A stretch of 64,000 bases of DNA. Source: Thalassovita sp. GTDB taxonomy: Bacteria; Pseudomonadota; Alphaproteobacteria; Rhodobacterales; Rhodobacteraceae. Positions 8,858 through 17,431 of this stretch are shown here, piece by piece. Below the pieces are notes generated by a model that saw only the letters and a program-made list of their open reading frames with translations, did no database searches and was not told the origin of the DNA. The first letter of the stretch is position 1; every line of letters starts with the position of its first letter. The DNA lies in NCBI RefSeq assembly GCF_963691685.1, contig NZ_OY829290.1, forward strand, positions 1,674,001-1,738,000. The letters run 5' to 3'. The translations under genes and the position numbers were made by a program.

Positions 8858-10054
8858 ATGACAGCGCCCTCTTATTCCGTGATCCGACTGAAACCCAAAG
8901 CCAACGCCCGCGCCATCCGCCGCGGCTTTCCTTGGGTCTATGACAATGAACTTGTGACCGACCGCCGCACCAAGAAACTGGTGCCGGGGTCCTTGGCCGT
9001 TTTGGAAGATGCCGACCGCAGCCCGATGGGGCTGGTCGCGGTGAACCCCAATTCACGTATCTTCGGCCGCATGCTGGATCGCGATCCGGCGGCGGAGATC
9101 AACGAGGCATGGTTTGCGGCCCGCATCAGCAAGGCGCTGGAGTTGCGCGCGCGTCTTTACGCTGACCCCTTCTACCGGCTCATCCACGCCGAGGCAGATG
9201 GCCTGCCGGGCGTGGTGATCGACCGCTTCGGCGACACCGCGGTGGTGCAGCCCAACGCAGCCTGGGCCGATGTGCATTTTGACGCGTTGGAGGCCGCTTT
9301 GATCTCGGTCACCGGGGTGGCCAATGTGATCAAGAACGCCTCGGGCCGCGCCCGTAGCCTGGAAGGGCTGGATGATGTCACAGCCACCACCACAGGCAAT
9401 GCCCCAGATGCCCCGGTTGAGGTGCCGATGAACGGGGCGATCTACATGGCGGATCTGACCGGCGGTCAGAAAACCGGCCTGTTTTTCGATCAGCGCCCGA
9501 ACCATGCCTTTGCGGCGTCATTGTCCAAAGATGCCAAAGTGTTGGACGTCTTCTCTCATGTCGGTGGCTTCTCACTGGCGGCGCTGGCAGGCGGCGCCTC
9601 TTCAGCACTGGCCGTTGACGGCTCCGCAGCCGCGCTGGAACTGGCCGAAGCCGGCGCCAAGGCGGCCGGGGTGGAGGATCGTTTTGCAACCCGCAAGGGC
9701 GATGCTTTTGACGTTCTGGCGCAGCTGGGCGAAGAAGGGGAACGCTTTGATGTGGTGATCTGTGATCCACCCGCCTTTGCCCCGAACAAACAGGCACTTG
9801 AGGCAGGTCTGCGTGCCTATGAGCGTATTGCCCGCCTTGCAGCGCCTCTGGTGCGGCCGGGGGGCTATCTGGGCCTCTGCTCCTGTTCACATGCCGCCGA
9901 GGTTAGCAAGTTCCGTGTGGCCTGCCTGCGCGGGCTGGGCCGTGCCGGGCGCCCGTCGCAACTGCTGCACACGGGTTTTGCCGGGCCAGACCATCCGCTG
10001 ATGCCGCAGCTGGCGGAAAGCGGTTACCTGAAATCGCTGTTCTTCCGGCTCTGA
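8858..10054 (+). CDS. RlmI-like class I SAM-dependent rRNA methyltransferase (RSP_2647 family)
   Basis: This 398-residue protein resembles RlmI, the 23S rRNA m5C1962 methyltransferase. An N-terminal PUA-like RNA-binding domain (about 5-75) is followed by a Rossmann methyltransferase fold. The SAM-binding motif V-L-D-V-F-S-H-V-G-G-F lies at about 227-237, the I-C-D-P-P-A-F motif near 300, and C-S-C-S-H near 341 supplies a candidate catalytic cysteine for cytosine C5 chemistry. The ATG has a GAGGG just upstream. The PIN-domain gene starts 4 bp after its stop, a pairing known from Rhodobacter relatives. The target base is inferred from the family and not proven. Confidence 0.88.
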   Translation: MTAPSYSVIRLKPKANARAIRRGFPWVYDNELVTDRRTKKLVPGSLAVLEDADRSPMGLVAVNPNSRIFGRMLDRDPAAEINEAWFAARISKALELRARLYADPFYRLIHAEADGLPGVVIDRFGDTAVVQPNAAWADVHFDALEAALISVTGVANVIKNASGRARSLEGLDDVTATTTGNAPDAPVEVPMNGAIYMADLTGGQKTGLFFDQRPNHAFAASLSKDAKVLDVFSHVGGFSLAALAGGASSALAVDGSAAALELAEAGAKAAGVEDRFATRKGDAFDVLAQLGEEGERFDVVICDPPAFAPNKQALEAGLRAYERIARLAAPLVRPGGYLGLCSCSHAAEVSKFRVACLRGLGRAGRPSQLLHTGFAGPDHPLMPQLAESGYLKSLFFRL

Positions 10055-10058
10055 TCCG

Positions 10059-10598
10059 GTGAAGGTCCTGCTCGACACCTGCGTGATCTACCCCACGGTC
10101 ATGCGCGAAGTGCTGCTGGGCGCGGCGCGGGCGGGATTGTTCACACCGCTCTGGTCAGAGCGCATTTTGGAAGAATGGGCGCGTGCTGCCCGCAAATTGG
10201 GCCCCGAAGGTGAGGCGCAGGCGCGTGGTGAAGTTGCTTTGCTGCAGGCCGCCTGGCCCCGGGCCGCGGTCACCTGGCCGCCCTCGTTGGAGGATCGCCT
10301 GTACCTGCCGGACCCCGCGGATACCCATGTGCTGGCTGCAGCGATTGCTGGATCCGCGGATCTGCTGATCACCATGAACGCCAAAGACTTCCCGCGCCAC
10401 ATCCTGGCCGAGGAGGGGCTCAGCCGACAGGATCCCGATGGGTTTCTGCAGGGTCTTTGGCAAGCCAACCCCGGGGTGATGCAGGACGTGGTCCAAGCCG
10501 TGCGCAGCACCGCCGAACGCCTGTCGGGGGAGGTTTGGACCAGCCGCGCGCTGTTGAAAAAGGCCCGGCTGCCGCGCCTGGGCAAAGCGGTTGGGTAA
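10059..10598 (+). CDS. PIN-domain protein (RSP_2648 family)
   Basis: This 179-residue protein has the PIN ribonuclease pattern. Asp6 is in V-L-L-D-T, acidic residues lie near 38-39 (L-E-E-W), Asp88 is in A-D-T-H-V-L, and Asp101 is in D-L-L-I-T-M-N-A-K-D-F. Together these could bind the catalytic metal ions. PIN proteins are often VapC toxins, but no antitoxin-sized gene sits beside it. Instead it begins with a GTG 4 bp after the rRNA methyltransferase stop, so the two are probably one transcript. An RNA-processing or RNA-decay role is an inference from that context. A possible half copy of the window's palindromic repeat follows its stop codon. Confidence 0.85.
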   Translation: MKVLLDTCVIYPTVMREVLLGAARAGLFTPLWSERILEEWARAARKLGPEGEAQARGEVALLQAAWPRAAVTWPPSLEDRLYLPDPADTHVLAAAIAGSADLLITMNAKDFPRHILAEEGLSRQDPDGFLQGLWQANPGVMQDVVQAVRSTAERLSGEVWTSRALLKKARLPRLGKAVG

Positions 10599-10611
10599 CG
10601 GCAGCCCATTT

Positions 10612-10634
10612 CTTTCAATGTTCTGAAAGTACTT
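10612..10634 (+). repeat. possible half copy of the intergenic palindromic repeat
   Basis: The 12-mer CTTTCAATGTTC at 10612-10623 is identical to the right arm of the element at 18742-18790. It continues into a degenerate TACTT. Like the fuller copies, it sits directly after the stop of a plus-strand gene, here between convergent genes. The match is short, so chance is possible. Confidence 0.4.
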
Positions 10635-10646
10635 AAAAAAGCCGGC

Positions 10647-11336
10647 TCAGGCTTTCACACCCCATTTGGCCTCAAGCGCTTCGATCGCGGCAATCCGCTC
10701 CCCGGTTTTGGGGTGGCTCAGCAACCAGGCCGGGGTGCCATTGCCTGCTGAGGCCGTCAGCGCCTCCAACTTTTCAAACAGGGATTTCTGTGGCGCGGTG
10801 CCGATGCCTGATTTCGTCAGCAGCGCGGCGGCATATTCATCCGCCTCATATTCATCGCCCCGCGACAGCCGGGCCGCCAGCATGGTCGTCAGCGCATTGG
10901 CGATCATCGCGCCAACGCCGGGGATAACCCGTGACAGCACCATCGCCAACGCCGTGCGCAGCGCGTTCTGGCCGGAAAAATCAATCATCCGGCGGCGCGA
11001 ATGGCCAAGGGCCACATGACCCAGCTCATGGGCGATCACGCTGGACAGCTCCTCGGCGGAGACCTCACCGTTTTGAAACTTGCGATAAAACCCGCGGGTG
11101 ATGAAAATCCGCCCGTCTGGCGCCGCAAGCCCGTTGACCGGATCGATCTCATAGATGTGCACCTTGATCCGCGGCAGATCCAAGGCCCGCGCCATCCGCG
11201 TGGTCATCTCGCGCAGTTTCGGGTCCATCAGCTCGGTGGATTGCTCATCCAGTTGGCGCGCTAGCCGCCAAGCGGAAAATCGATACATGGCAACCGCATA
11301 GAGGATGGCCAGGAGGATCGGAGTGAACTTCAGCAT
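10647..11336 (-). CDS. M48-family zinc metalloprotease
   Basis: This is a 229-residue membrane-anchored peptidase. A hydrophobic N-terminal anchor covers about 3-20, the HELGH zinc motif is at 103-107, and an E-x-x-x-D type third-ligand region (D-E-Y-E-A-D) is at 161-166. The fold matches the HtpX/Oma1-type M48 proteases, which degrade damaged membrane or envelope proteins. It lacks the TPR or LysM extension of some periplasmic relatives. It is the last gene of a minus-strand run with the PhoD-like gene 44 bp upstream, and it converges with the PIN gene. The ribosome site before the ATG is weak. Confidence 0.9.
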   Translation of the reverse strand: MLKFTPILLAILYAVAMYRFSAWRLARQLDEQSTELMDPKLREMTTRMARALDLPRIKVHIYEIDPVNGLAAPDGRIFITRGFYRKFQNGEVSAEELSSVIAHELGHVALGHSRRRMIDFSGQNALRTALAMVLSRVIPGVGAMIANALTTMLAARLSRGDEYEADEYAAALLTKSGIGTAPQKSLFEKLEALTASAGNGTPAWLLSHPKTGERIAAIEALEAKWGVKA

Positions 11337-11380
11337 GAGCTAGATATGGGGCTTTCAGCGCGCGCAGGCAAGGGCGCAGG

Positions 11381-12844
11381 TCAAAGCGGCATCCACGTAC
11401 TTGGGCCGCTGTACTCCAGGGCCCATTGTGCCTTCCAATTGCCTTCGGATTGGCGCAGCAACAGGTAGTTGCGCTCAGCCACATAGCGATGGCTTTGACC
11501 CGGAATGGGGCGCATCTGAATGGGGTGGCCGGGCAGGGGGCTGTCACCAAAGCGGGCCAACATGTCCAGAAACCGCGCCCAGGCCTTCGGCGGTGCCCGA
11601 TGTGAAATGCCCGAGGCAACCAGCTGATGCATAACCTTACCTGCCCCCAGCGCCATTTCACCCCGCGCGGCCAGATGAATTTCGCCGGACAGAACGGTCA
11701 CATCCTGACCGTCGGGGCTGGCGATGCGCTGCAGGATCTCCAGCATATGCTGCCAGCTGTCGCGATGGGCGCGGCTTTGCCATTGATCGCGCAGGTCATC
11801 TTCGTATTTCTGCATCGATGGGATCGCCATCATGATCCATTCCAGAACGGACAGGCGCGGCCCCAGCACCGGGACCGAGGACATGACAAAGGTCCGCCCC
11901 GGCGCATGCGTGTGCCCTGCACCTTCCATCATGCGCCAGCCTGAGGTGCCCATCACCTCACGCCGGCTGCGTTCGGACCGCAGATCAGGCGCCAGCAGGC
12001 GCAGGCCGGGCGCGGTGATCGTCCAGCCCAGATGCAGGCCGGTCGGATCGGCAAAGCGGGCCGGCAGGTCGCCATCCACACAGCCGTGCTGGAACAACAG
12101 CGCTGCCTCACGGGCGCAGTCAAACAGCATCTGTCCCACCGGCGAATAGGTGCGCGACCGCCGCAATGATCCCCAGCCATCGCAGATGTCATGGTCATCC
12201 CATTGCATCAGGGATGGCACACGTGCCGCCAAATGGGCGTGCTCAGGGGCGTCATAGACGGCGATGTAGCGGTCCAGAAACCGTTCCCGGAAATGGGTGC
12301 GCAAATCCGCCAGATCACCGCGGCTGGGATCGCGTGGCAGGCGGTCGGGCCAATCATGGCTAAGGGGATGGCCCAGCGTCACCTCATCGGCATAGACCTG
12401 ATCGCCACCATGCAGCAGCAGGGACAGTGGCGTTTGATCATGTGTTTTTGCCAGCTGTCGCCACATTGCGTTACGCTCATCACCGTCACGGGCCAGATCG
12501 CCGTGCTCTTCCCCGTTGCAGGAAACATAGGCGATCCGCATCGCCCCTTCACGGCAGCCCGCAAGGTCAAAGCGGTTGCCGTTCCAGCGATAATATGAGG
12601 GTTCCGTTGCGGGGCGGGCAAACCGGCAGCGCCAGATCGTAACATGTTGATAGGTTGCGAGGTTTTGGGCTGGAATCGAAATACCATCCAACTCAACTGG
12701 CGGCAGTTCTTGCCCGTTGGGGGCAATAAACAGGGCGGCCAGATGCATCTTACCGTCCCGTATGTCGTCCAGCATCAGGATTGGCCCAAGGGGCTGCTTC
12801 AGATGTGCGGAAAGGGGCGGGGAGGGGGCGGTGGCGGGTTTCAT
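11381..12844 (-). CDS. PhoD-like metallophosphatase
   Basis: This 487-residue protein is a member of the PhoD-like alkaline phosphatase/phosphodiesterase group. The metal-binding motifs are visible: G-G-D-Q-V-Y-A-D at 146-153, W-D-D-H-D-I-C-D-G-W-G-S at 215-226, and L-S-G-E-I-H near 390. Unlike classical secreted PhoD it has no signal peptide or Tat twin-arginine motif, so it should act in the cytoplasm. The substrate is unknown. It lies between the VWA gene (57 bp upstream) and the M48 protease on the same strand. The lack of an export signal argues against a simple phosphate-scavenging role. Confidence 0.85.
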   Translation of the reverse strand: MKPATAPSPPLSAHLKQPLGPILMLDDIRDGKMHLAALFIAPNGQELPPVELDGISIPAQNLATYQHVTIWRCRFARPATEPSYYRWNGNRFDLAGCREGAMRIAYVSCNGEEHGDLARDGDERNAMWRQLAKTHDQTPLSLLLHGGDQVYADEVTLGHPLSHDWPDRLPRDPSRGDLADLRTHFRERFLDRYIAVYDAPEHAHLAARVPSLMQWDDHDICDGWGSLRRSRTYSPVGQMLFDCAREAALLFQHGCVDGDLPARFADPTGLHLGWTITAPGLRLLAPDLRSERSRREVMGTSGWRMMEGAGHTHAPGRTFVMSSVPVLGPRLSVLEWIMMAIPSMQKYEDDLRDQWQSRAHRDSWQHMLEILQRIASPDGQDVTVLSGEIHLAARGEMALGAGKVMHQLVASGISHRAPPKAWARFLDMLARFGDSPLPGHPIQMRPIPGQSHRYVAERNYLLLRQSEGNWKAQWALEYSGPSTWMPL

Positions 12845-12901
12845 CTTGCTGCCTCAGGTAGGGGGCAGCGTTGATTTGATCAAGATGGGATCGCGCGAAT
12901 A

Positions 12902-14086
12902 TTAGCGCCCCAGTTCTTTCATCCCACGTTCGATGCCTTCAAGCGTCATCGGCACCATGCGATCCTCAAACAGGTCGCGGATCATTTGGATGGACTGGGT
13001 GTAGGGCCAGTACTTCTCGGCCACCGGATTGATCCAGATGTGATCGGGCCATTGGTCGCGGGCGCGCTGCAGCCAGACCTCACCCGCCTCTTCGTTCCAA
13101 TGCTCATTGGCGCCGCCGCGGTAGGCGATTTCATAAGGCGACATGGAGGCGTCACCCACAAAGATGCATTTGTAATCAGAGCCATAGGTGTGCAGCACAT
13201 CCCAGGTTGGGGTTTGCTGGTCCCAGCGGCGTTTGTTGTCCTTCCATACACCTTCATAGAGGCAGTTGTGGAAGTAGAAGTGCTCCATATGTTTAAACTC
13301 GGACTTGGCGGCCGAAAACAGCTCCTCCAGCACCTGAATATGGGGATCCATCGAACCGCCGATGTCCAGGAACAGCAGAACCTTCACCGCATTGCGCTTC
13401 TCCGGGCGAGTCTGGACATCCAGATAGCCGTGTTCGGCCGTGGCGCGGATGGTGCCGTCAAGATCCAACTCTTCATCCGCCCCGTTGCGGGCCCAGTTGC
13501 GCAACCGTTTCAGCGCGACCTTGATGTTGCGGGTGCCCAGCTCCACCTCACCGTCGAGGTTGCGGAACTCTCGCTTGTCCCAGACCTTCACAGCGCGCTG
13601 GTGGCGACTTTCTTTCTGGCCGATCCGCACGCCCTCAGGATTGTAGCCATAAGCCCCAAAGGGGGAGGTGCCGGCCGTGCCGATCCATTTGTTGCCACCC
13701 TGATGGCGGCCCTCTTGTTCTTTCAGACGTTCCTTGAGCGTTTCCATAAGCTTATCAAAGCCGCCTAAAGCGTCGATTTCGGCTTTTTCTTCTTCGCTCA
13801 GGTGTTTTTCCGCCAGTTTTTCCAGCCAGTCGCCGGGGATATCCACAGCGTTTAGCACGTCGCCCAGCTGGATATCTTCGAGCCCAGAAAAGGTCGCGGC
13901 GAAAGCGCGGTCAAACTTGTCAAGGTTGCGCTCATCCTTCACCATTGCGACGCGGGCGAGGTAATAAAACCCATCCACATCATAGGTGACCAGGCCAGCC
14001 TTCACCGCCTCAAGAAACGACAGGTATTCCCGCAGGGAAACGGGAATGTCGGCTTTGCGCAGGTTTTCAAAGAATGGCAGAAACAT
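12902..14086 (-). CDS. VWA (CoxE-like) domain protein
   Basis: This 394-residue protein has an N-terminal helical region (about 1-150) and a C-terminal von Willebrand A-type domain with a modified MIDAS motif D-I-G-G-S near 242-248. It resembles the CoxE-like VWA partners of MoxR ATPases, which together assemble or remodel protein complexes. GGAGG stands six bases before the ATG at 14086; a TTG at 14101 is less likely. It is the third gene of a minus-strand run after the DUF2927 lipoprotein and a 55-residue membrane protein. The likely ATPase partner is encoded 1.9 kb upstream. Confidence 0.88.
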   Translation of the reverse strand: MFLPFFENLRKADIPVSLREYLSFLEAVKAGLVTYDVDGFYYLARVAMVKDERNLDKFDRAFAATFSGLEDIQLGDVLNAVDIPGDWLEKLAEKHLSEEEKAEIDALGGFDKLMETLKERLKEQEGRHQGGNKWIGTAGTSPFGAYGYNPEGVRIGQKESRHQRAVKVWDKREFRNLDGEVELGTRNIKVALKRLRNWARNGADEELDLDGTIRATAEHGYLDVQTRPEKRNAVKVLLFLDIGGSMDPHIQVLEELFSAAKSEFKHMEHFYFHNCLYEGVWKDNKRRWDQQTPTWDVLHTYGSDYKCIFVGDASMSPYEIAYRGGANEHWNEEAGEVWLQRARDQWPDHIWINPVAEKYWPYTQSIQMIRDLFEDRMVPMTLEGIERGMKELGR

Positions 14087-14110
14087 CGCGGGCCTCCTCA
14101 AGCGGTGAGG

Positions 14111-14278
14111 TCAGACGGCTGCGCGATGCACGATGATGGTGATGAACAGCCCAATGATCGAAAACAGGATGGCATAAGCGGCTGCATATTGCAGCATGTC
14201 TTTCATCTGACCTTTGCGGCGTTTCGCCAGCCCGGCCCCAAAAAGAATCCCAAAGACCAGCCCTGCAAGTACGATCAT
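14111..14278 (-). CDS. 55-residue two-segment membrane protein
   Basis: This very short gene begins with an ATG that overlaps the stop of the DUF2927 gene (ATGA), so translation is probably coupled. The product has a hydrophobic N-terminus (V-L-A-G-L-V-F-G-I-L-F-G-A-G), a basic A-K-R-R-K-G turn, and a second hydrophobic stretch (Y-A-I-L-F-S-I-I-G-L-F-I-T-I-I-V). It therefore looks like a hairpin inner-membrane protein. The VWA gene follows 24 bp after its stop. Similar ORFs are sometimes annotated as apolipoprotein acyltransferases, which a protein this small cannot be. Its function is unknown. Confidence 0.72.
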   Translation of the reverse strand: MIVLAGLVFGILFGAGLAKRRKGQMKDMLQYAAAYAILFSIIGLFITIIVHRAAV

Positions 14279-15654
14279 GTCCGCCCATTTCCTCTTTTCA
14301 GCGGGCTAAGTGCAGTGATTTCCTGCAATTTGGCCCGAACTGCCCAATCAGCGCCGAACCCGTAGCGTGCCCAGCCCAGACTGTCCAGTCTGACCAAACG
14401 TGCCTCAGTGCCGCGCCCCAACAGATCTAGCGCTTCGGCGCGCAAAAGCATCAGCGTCGACAAGAGGGCCGCGTTTTCGTGGCGTTTGGCCACATCCAGA
14501 TAGGGATCAATGATGTCCAACGCGGCCTGACCGCGCCCTTCATGGATCGCATAGGCCGCCAGTTGCTGGGCCACCTGGGCGCTGTGAAGCTGGGTGCCGG
14601 GGCGTTGGCTGTAATAGCGCTGCGCGGCCAGGAAATGGGACAGGGCGACATCCGGATCCTGACTCTGGGTCAGACGGCCAAGCGCGTAATGGGAAAAGGC
14701 GCGACGGTGATCTGTCCAACCTTCGGAGCGGGCGATGTTGACCGCTTTCTGGGCCGCCGAGCGGCGACCGGCGGCACTGGCTCCGGGGCCAAGCGCGGTT
14801 TGGATCGCTTCAATCCAGCTACGCGGCGTGGTCCGTAGATATTCCGGGCTGCGGTTTGCACCAGCGGGGTTCAGCCGCGCCAAAACAGCCGGCAGGCGTT
14901 CCGCCACCTGTGCACGGCTCATCCCGTTTTGCAACTCAGGCGCATAGAAGGCGCGTAGAACCAGCATGTCATAGCCGGTCAGAACCGTATGGACGTTGTC
15001 GTCATTAAAGACGCTGTCGGACAGGCGGTAGAGGTCATTGAGCGGCCCCAACGCCTGTGCCAGTTCTTCATGCAGGCAGTCCCGCATTTCCTGCGGCGGC
15101 GCATCTGACGGCACAAAGATCGCCAGCCGTTCGCGGTTTTGCAGCTGCGTCCAATCGGTGCGCGGGGCGCGGCGGGCCTTGCTGTATTCGGCAAGGCTGG
15201 AAACATTCGGCACCACAAAACAGGCGGCCGAGGGCAGGTGACGGCGGATCTTGGCGTGGCTCACCGCCTCAATCGTGATTGAGGCCTGACCGGATTGCAC
15301 CCGGCGAATGTTGATCCCGGCCTCACGGCGCAAACGGTCGGTCAGCGCATCCAGCTCAAGCGACAGGCTGATCGGGGCCTGACCGGTCAAACGCAGGGTA
15401 ATCGGACCTTCAAATCGGGTGAAACGGGGCAGTTGCCGCCCCGATTCCAGCTGAAACGCCAAATCCAGAATGTCGCGTGCCAGATCGGTGTTGGACACCT
15501 GCGGCACGCTGGCCCGGCTGGCGGTGAAGGTCTTCATCGGTGGCAGGATGGTGGCCGGTTCGGTAGAGGCACGGCTGGGCTGTTCCAGCGGGGCGGTCGC
15601 CATACAGGCGCTTAACCCAATGCATAAGGGCAGAGCAGCAAGAAAACGGATCAT
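14275..15654 (-). CDS. DUF2927 lipoprotein
   Basis: This 459-residue protein begins with a lipoprotein signal whose lipobox L-S-A-C places the lipidated cysteine at residue 17. The following region (about 60-260) matches DUF2927, a domain found in secreted or envelope proteins of Rhodobacterales. The C-terminal third is helical and Ala-rich with a repeat-like spacing suggestive of TPR-type helices. The ATG at 15654 has AGGGGTG upstream. It heads a run with the 55-residue membrane protein (ATGA overlap), the VWA protein and the phosphatase. Its function is unknown; the setting suggests an envelope complex serviced by MoxR and VWA. Confidence 0.85.
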   Translation of the reverse strand: MIRFLAALPLCIGLSACMATAPLEQPSRASTEPATILPPMKTFTASRASVPQVSNTDLARDILDLAFQLESGRQLPRFTRFEGPITLRLTGQAPISLSLELDALTDRLRREAGINIRRVQSGQASITIEAVSHAKIRRHLPSAACFVVPNVSSLAEYSKARRAPRTDWTQLQNRERLAIFVPSDAPPQEMRDCLHEELAQALGPLNDLYRLSDSVFNDDNVHTVLTGYDMLVLRAFYAPELQNGMSRAQVAERLPAVLARLNPAGANRSPEYLRTTPRSWIEAIQTALGPGASAAGRRSAAQKAVNIARSEGWTDHRRAFSHYALGRLTQSQDPDVALSHFLAAQRYYSQRPGTQLHSAQVAQQLAAYAIHEGRGQAALDIIDPYLDVAKRHENAALLSTLMLLRAEALDLLGRGTEARLVRLDSLGWARYGFGADWAVRAKLQEITALSPLKRGNGRT

Positions 15655-15989
15655 CGATAAACACCCCTAACCGAACCAAAAGGCAGCAAAAACAGCAGTA
15701 ATTTCAACAGCAGCGACGCCATACTTACACCTTTTCACGCATAAAACACCAATCGACGCACCTGGGGCCTGTCAGTAATTTGTCAGGCTTTTGCCATGTT
15801 AGGCGTGATTTGCGGCACAAATGCGGCTTTAGGTTCCCGTCTCGGAAACAATCGTAAGGGTTTGTTTACCACGATTTTGGGCCGGGGCGGCAGGAAAATT
15901 AGTGGTTTCACTTGGCCGCATCCGGCTGCCGCCCGATGATGCGCCAAAACGGTCCGCCGCCCCGACAATTGGCCGGGGCGGCGATCACG
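15655..15989. other. 335-bp intergenic region
   Basis: This is the longest stretch without a gene in the window. It should hold the promoter of the DUF2927 run on the minus strand and the 3' end of the MoxR transcript, including the hairpin at 15956-15982. The central part (15660-15860) is less GC-rich than the surroundings. A 61-codon minus-strand frame at 15783-15968 has no ribosome site and a poor composition. I see no RNA gene. Confidence 0.6.
15956..15982 (-). terminator. hairpin after the moxR-like gene
   Basis: A nine-base-pair perfect stem (GCCGCCCCG pairing with CGGGGCGGC) encloses a nine-base loop immediately after the minus-strand stop at 15990. There is only a short TTTT downstream on that strand, so termination would be weak or Rho-assisted. 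Confidence 0.55.
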
Positions 15990-16829
15990 TTACCTTTGAC
16001 CACGGGCCATGAAGGCCAGCCGTTCAAACAGATGCACGTCCTGTTCGTTTTTCAGCAGTGCACCATGCAGCCGCGGCAGGGCGTTACTGCCATCGCGGCG
16101 CAGATCTTCGGCGTCCAGATCTTCGGCCAAGAGCAGTTTCAACCAATCCAAAACCTCTGACGTCGAAGGTTTTTTCTTCAGCCCGCGGGTGTCACGGATT
16201 TCGTAAAACTGGGTCAGTGCGGTGGTCAGCAGCTGTTCCTTGATGCCGGGGTGATGCACCTCAACGATTTTGCGCATCGTCTCGGCATCCGGGAAGGAAA
16301 TGTAGTGGAAGAAGCAGCGGCGCAGGAAGGCGTCCGGCAGCTCTTTTTCATTGTTGGAGGTGATGATGATCACCGGGCGGTTTTTCGCCGAGATGGTTTC
16401 ACCGGTCTCATAGACGTGGAAGGCCATCTTATCGAGTTCCTGCAGCAGGTCGTTTGGAAACTCGATATCTGCTTTGTCGATCTCATCAATCAGCAGCACA
16501 ACTTTCTTGTCAGACTCAAACGCCTGCCAAAGCTTGCCCTTCTTGATGTAGTTTTTGACGTCATGCACACGTTCTTCGCCCAGCTGGCTGTCGCGCAGCC
16601 GGCTGACGGCGTCATATTCGTAAAGACCCTGCTGCGCTTTGGTGGTGGATTTGATGTTCCACTCGATCATCTCAAGCCCCAGCGCCGAAGCCACCTGTTT
16701 GGCCAATTCGGTCTTCCCGGTGCCCGGTTCACCCTTCACCAAAAGGGGGCGTTCCAGTGTCACAGCGGCGTTCACTGCAACTGTCAGGTCTTCGGTGGCC
16801 ACATAGGCCTCGGTTCCTTGGAATTTCAT
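15990..16829 (-). CDS. MoxR-family AAA+ ATPase
   Basis: This 279-residue ATPase has Walker A G-E-P-G-T-G-K-T at 33-40, Walker B V-V-L-L-I-D-E-I-D at 110-118, and an AAA+ lid region. It matches MoxR/CoxD-type chaperones, which work with VWA proteins to insert metals or mature complexes. The only VWA gene in the window is 1.9 kb downstream on the same strand, separated by the DUF2927 gene and a 335-bp gap. The two may therefore be separate transcripts serving one task. The ATG is followed by a typical M-K-F-Q start. It is divergent from dksA. Confidence 0.92.
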   Translation of the reverse strand: MKFQGTEAYVATEDLTVAVNAAVTLERPLLVKGEPGTGKTELAKQVASALGLEMIEWNIKSTTKAQQGLYEYDAVSRLRDSQLGEERVHDVKNYIKKGKLWQAFESDKKVVLLIDEIDKADIEFPNDLLQELDKMAFHVYETGETISAKNRPVIIITSNNEKELPDAFLRRCFFHYISFPDAETMRKIVEVHHPGIKEQLLTTALTQFYEIRDTRGLKKKPSTSEVLDWLKLLLAEDLDAEDLRRDGSNALPRLHGALLKNEQDVHLFERLAFMARGQR

Positions 16830-17008
16830 CCGCCTCGTTCCGTCGTTCCTTGTTGGCCGTCACCCTAACGCGAAGCCTGCCCCCCTGCAATCTGGGGCGT
16901 TAAATGACGTGACATTGCTGCGCGGTTGCGATAGACCCCGCCTCGGGAGGCGCCAAAATGTCAAAGGATCACGTGTTGGCACAAGTTGGCCTTGATGAGG
17001 GAATTGAG

Positions 17009-17431
17009 ATGAAGGCGGAAACCTTTATTTCCGATGATTATCGTCCGGCCGAGGACGAACCATTTATGAACGACAAGCAGCTTGAGTATTTCAGACGCAA
17101 GCTGTTGAATTGGAAAGCAGATCTGCTAGCAGACACCCGCGACACGATCGAGGGTCTGCAGGACGGAACCCGCAACATTCCTGATGTTGCGGACCGGGCC
17201 AGCGAAGAGACGGACCGGGCGCTGGAACTGCGCACCCGGGACCGTCAGCGCAAGCTGGTTGCCAAGATCGACTCGGCCCTGCGCCGCATCGATGAGGGCG
17301 AATATGGCTACTGCGATGTGACCGGTGAGCCGATCAGCCTGAAACGGCTGGACGCCCGTCCGATCGCCACCATGAGCCTTGAGGCGCAAGAGCGTCACGA
17401 GCGCCGTGAAAAGGTGCATCGCGACGACTGA
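17009..17431 (+). CDS. dksA: DksA-type RNA polymerase-binding regulator
   Basis: DksA binds the RNA polymerase secondary channel and with ppGpp resets transcription during starvation. The 140-residue protein has a long coiled coil with the tip motif D-V-A-D-R-A at 59-64, where the two aspartates match those essential in E. coli. The zinc-finger position keeps only Cys102; the other three ligand positions are Thr105, Ser123 and Ala126, so zinc binding is unlikely. Reduced-cysteine DksA is known in Rhodobacter relatives. I prefer the ATG at 17009, with GAGGGA upstream, over one at 16958 that would add 17 residues. Confidence 0.92.
   Translation: MKAETFISDDYRPAEDEPFMNDKQLEYFRRKLLNWKADLLADTRDTIEGLQDGTRNIPDVADRASEETDRALELRTRDRQRKLVAKIDSALRRIDEGEYGYCDVTGEPISLKRLDARPIATMSLEAQERHERREKVHRDD

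Noticed and set aside
15783..15968. A 61-codon minus-strand frame in the gap before moxR
   Set aside because: No ribosome site and poor composition; it also runs into the terminator hairpin.
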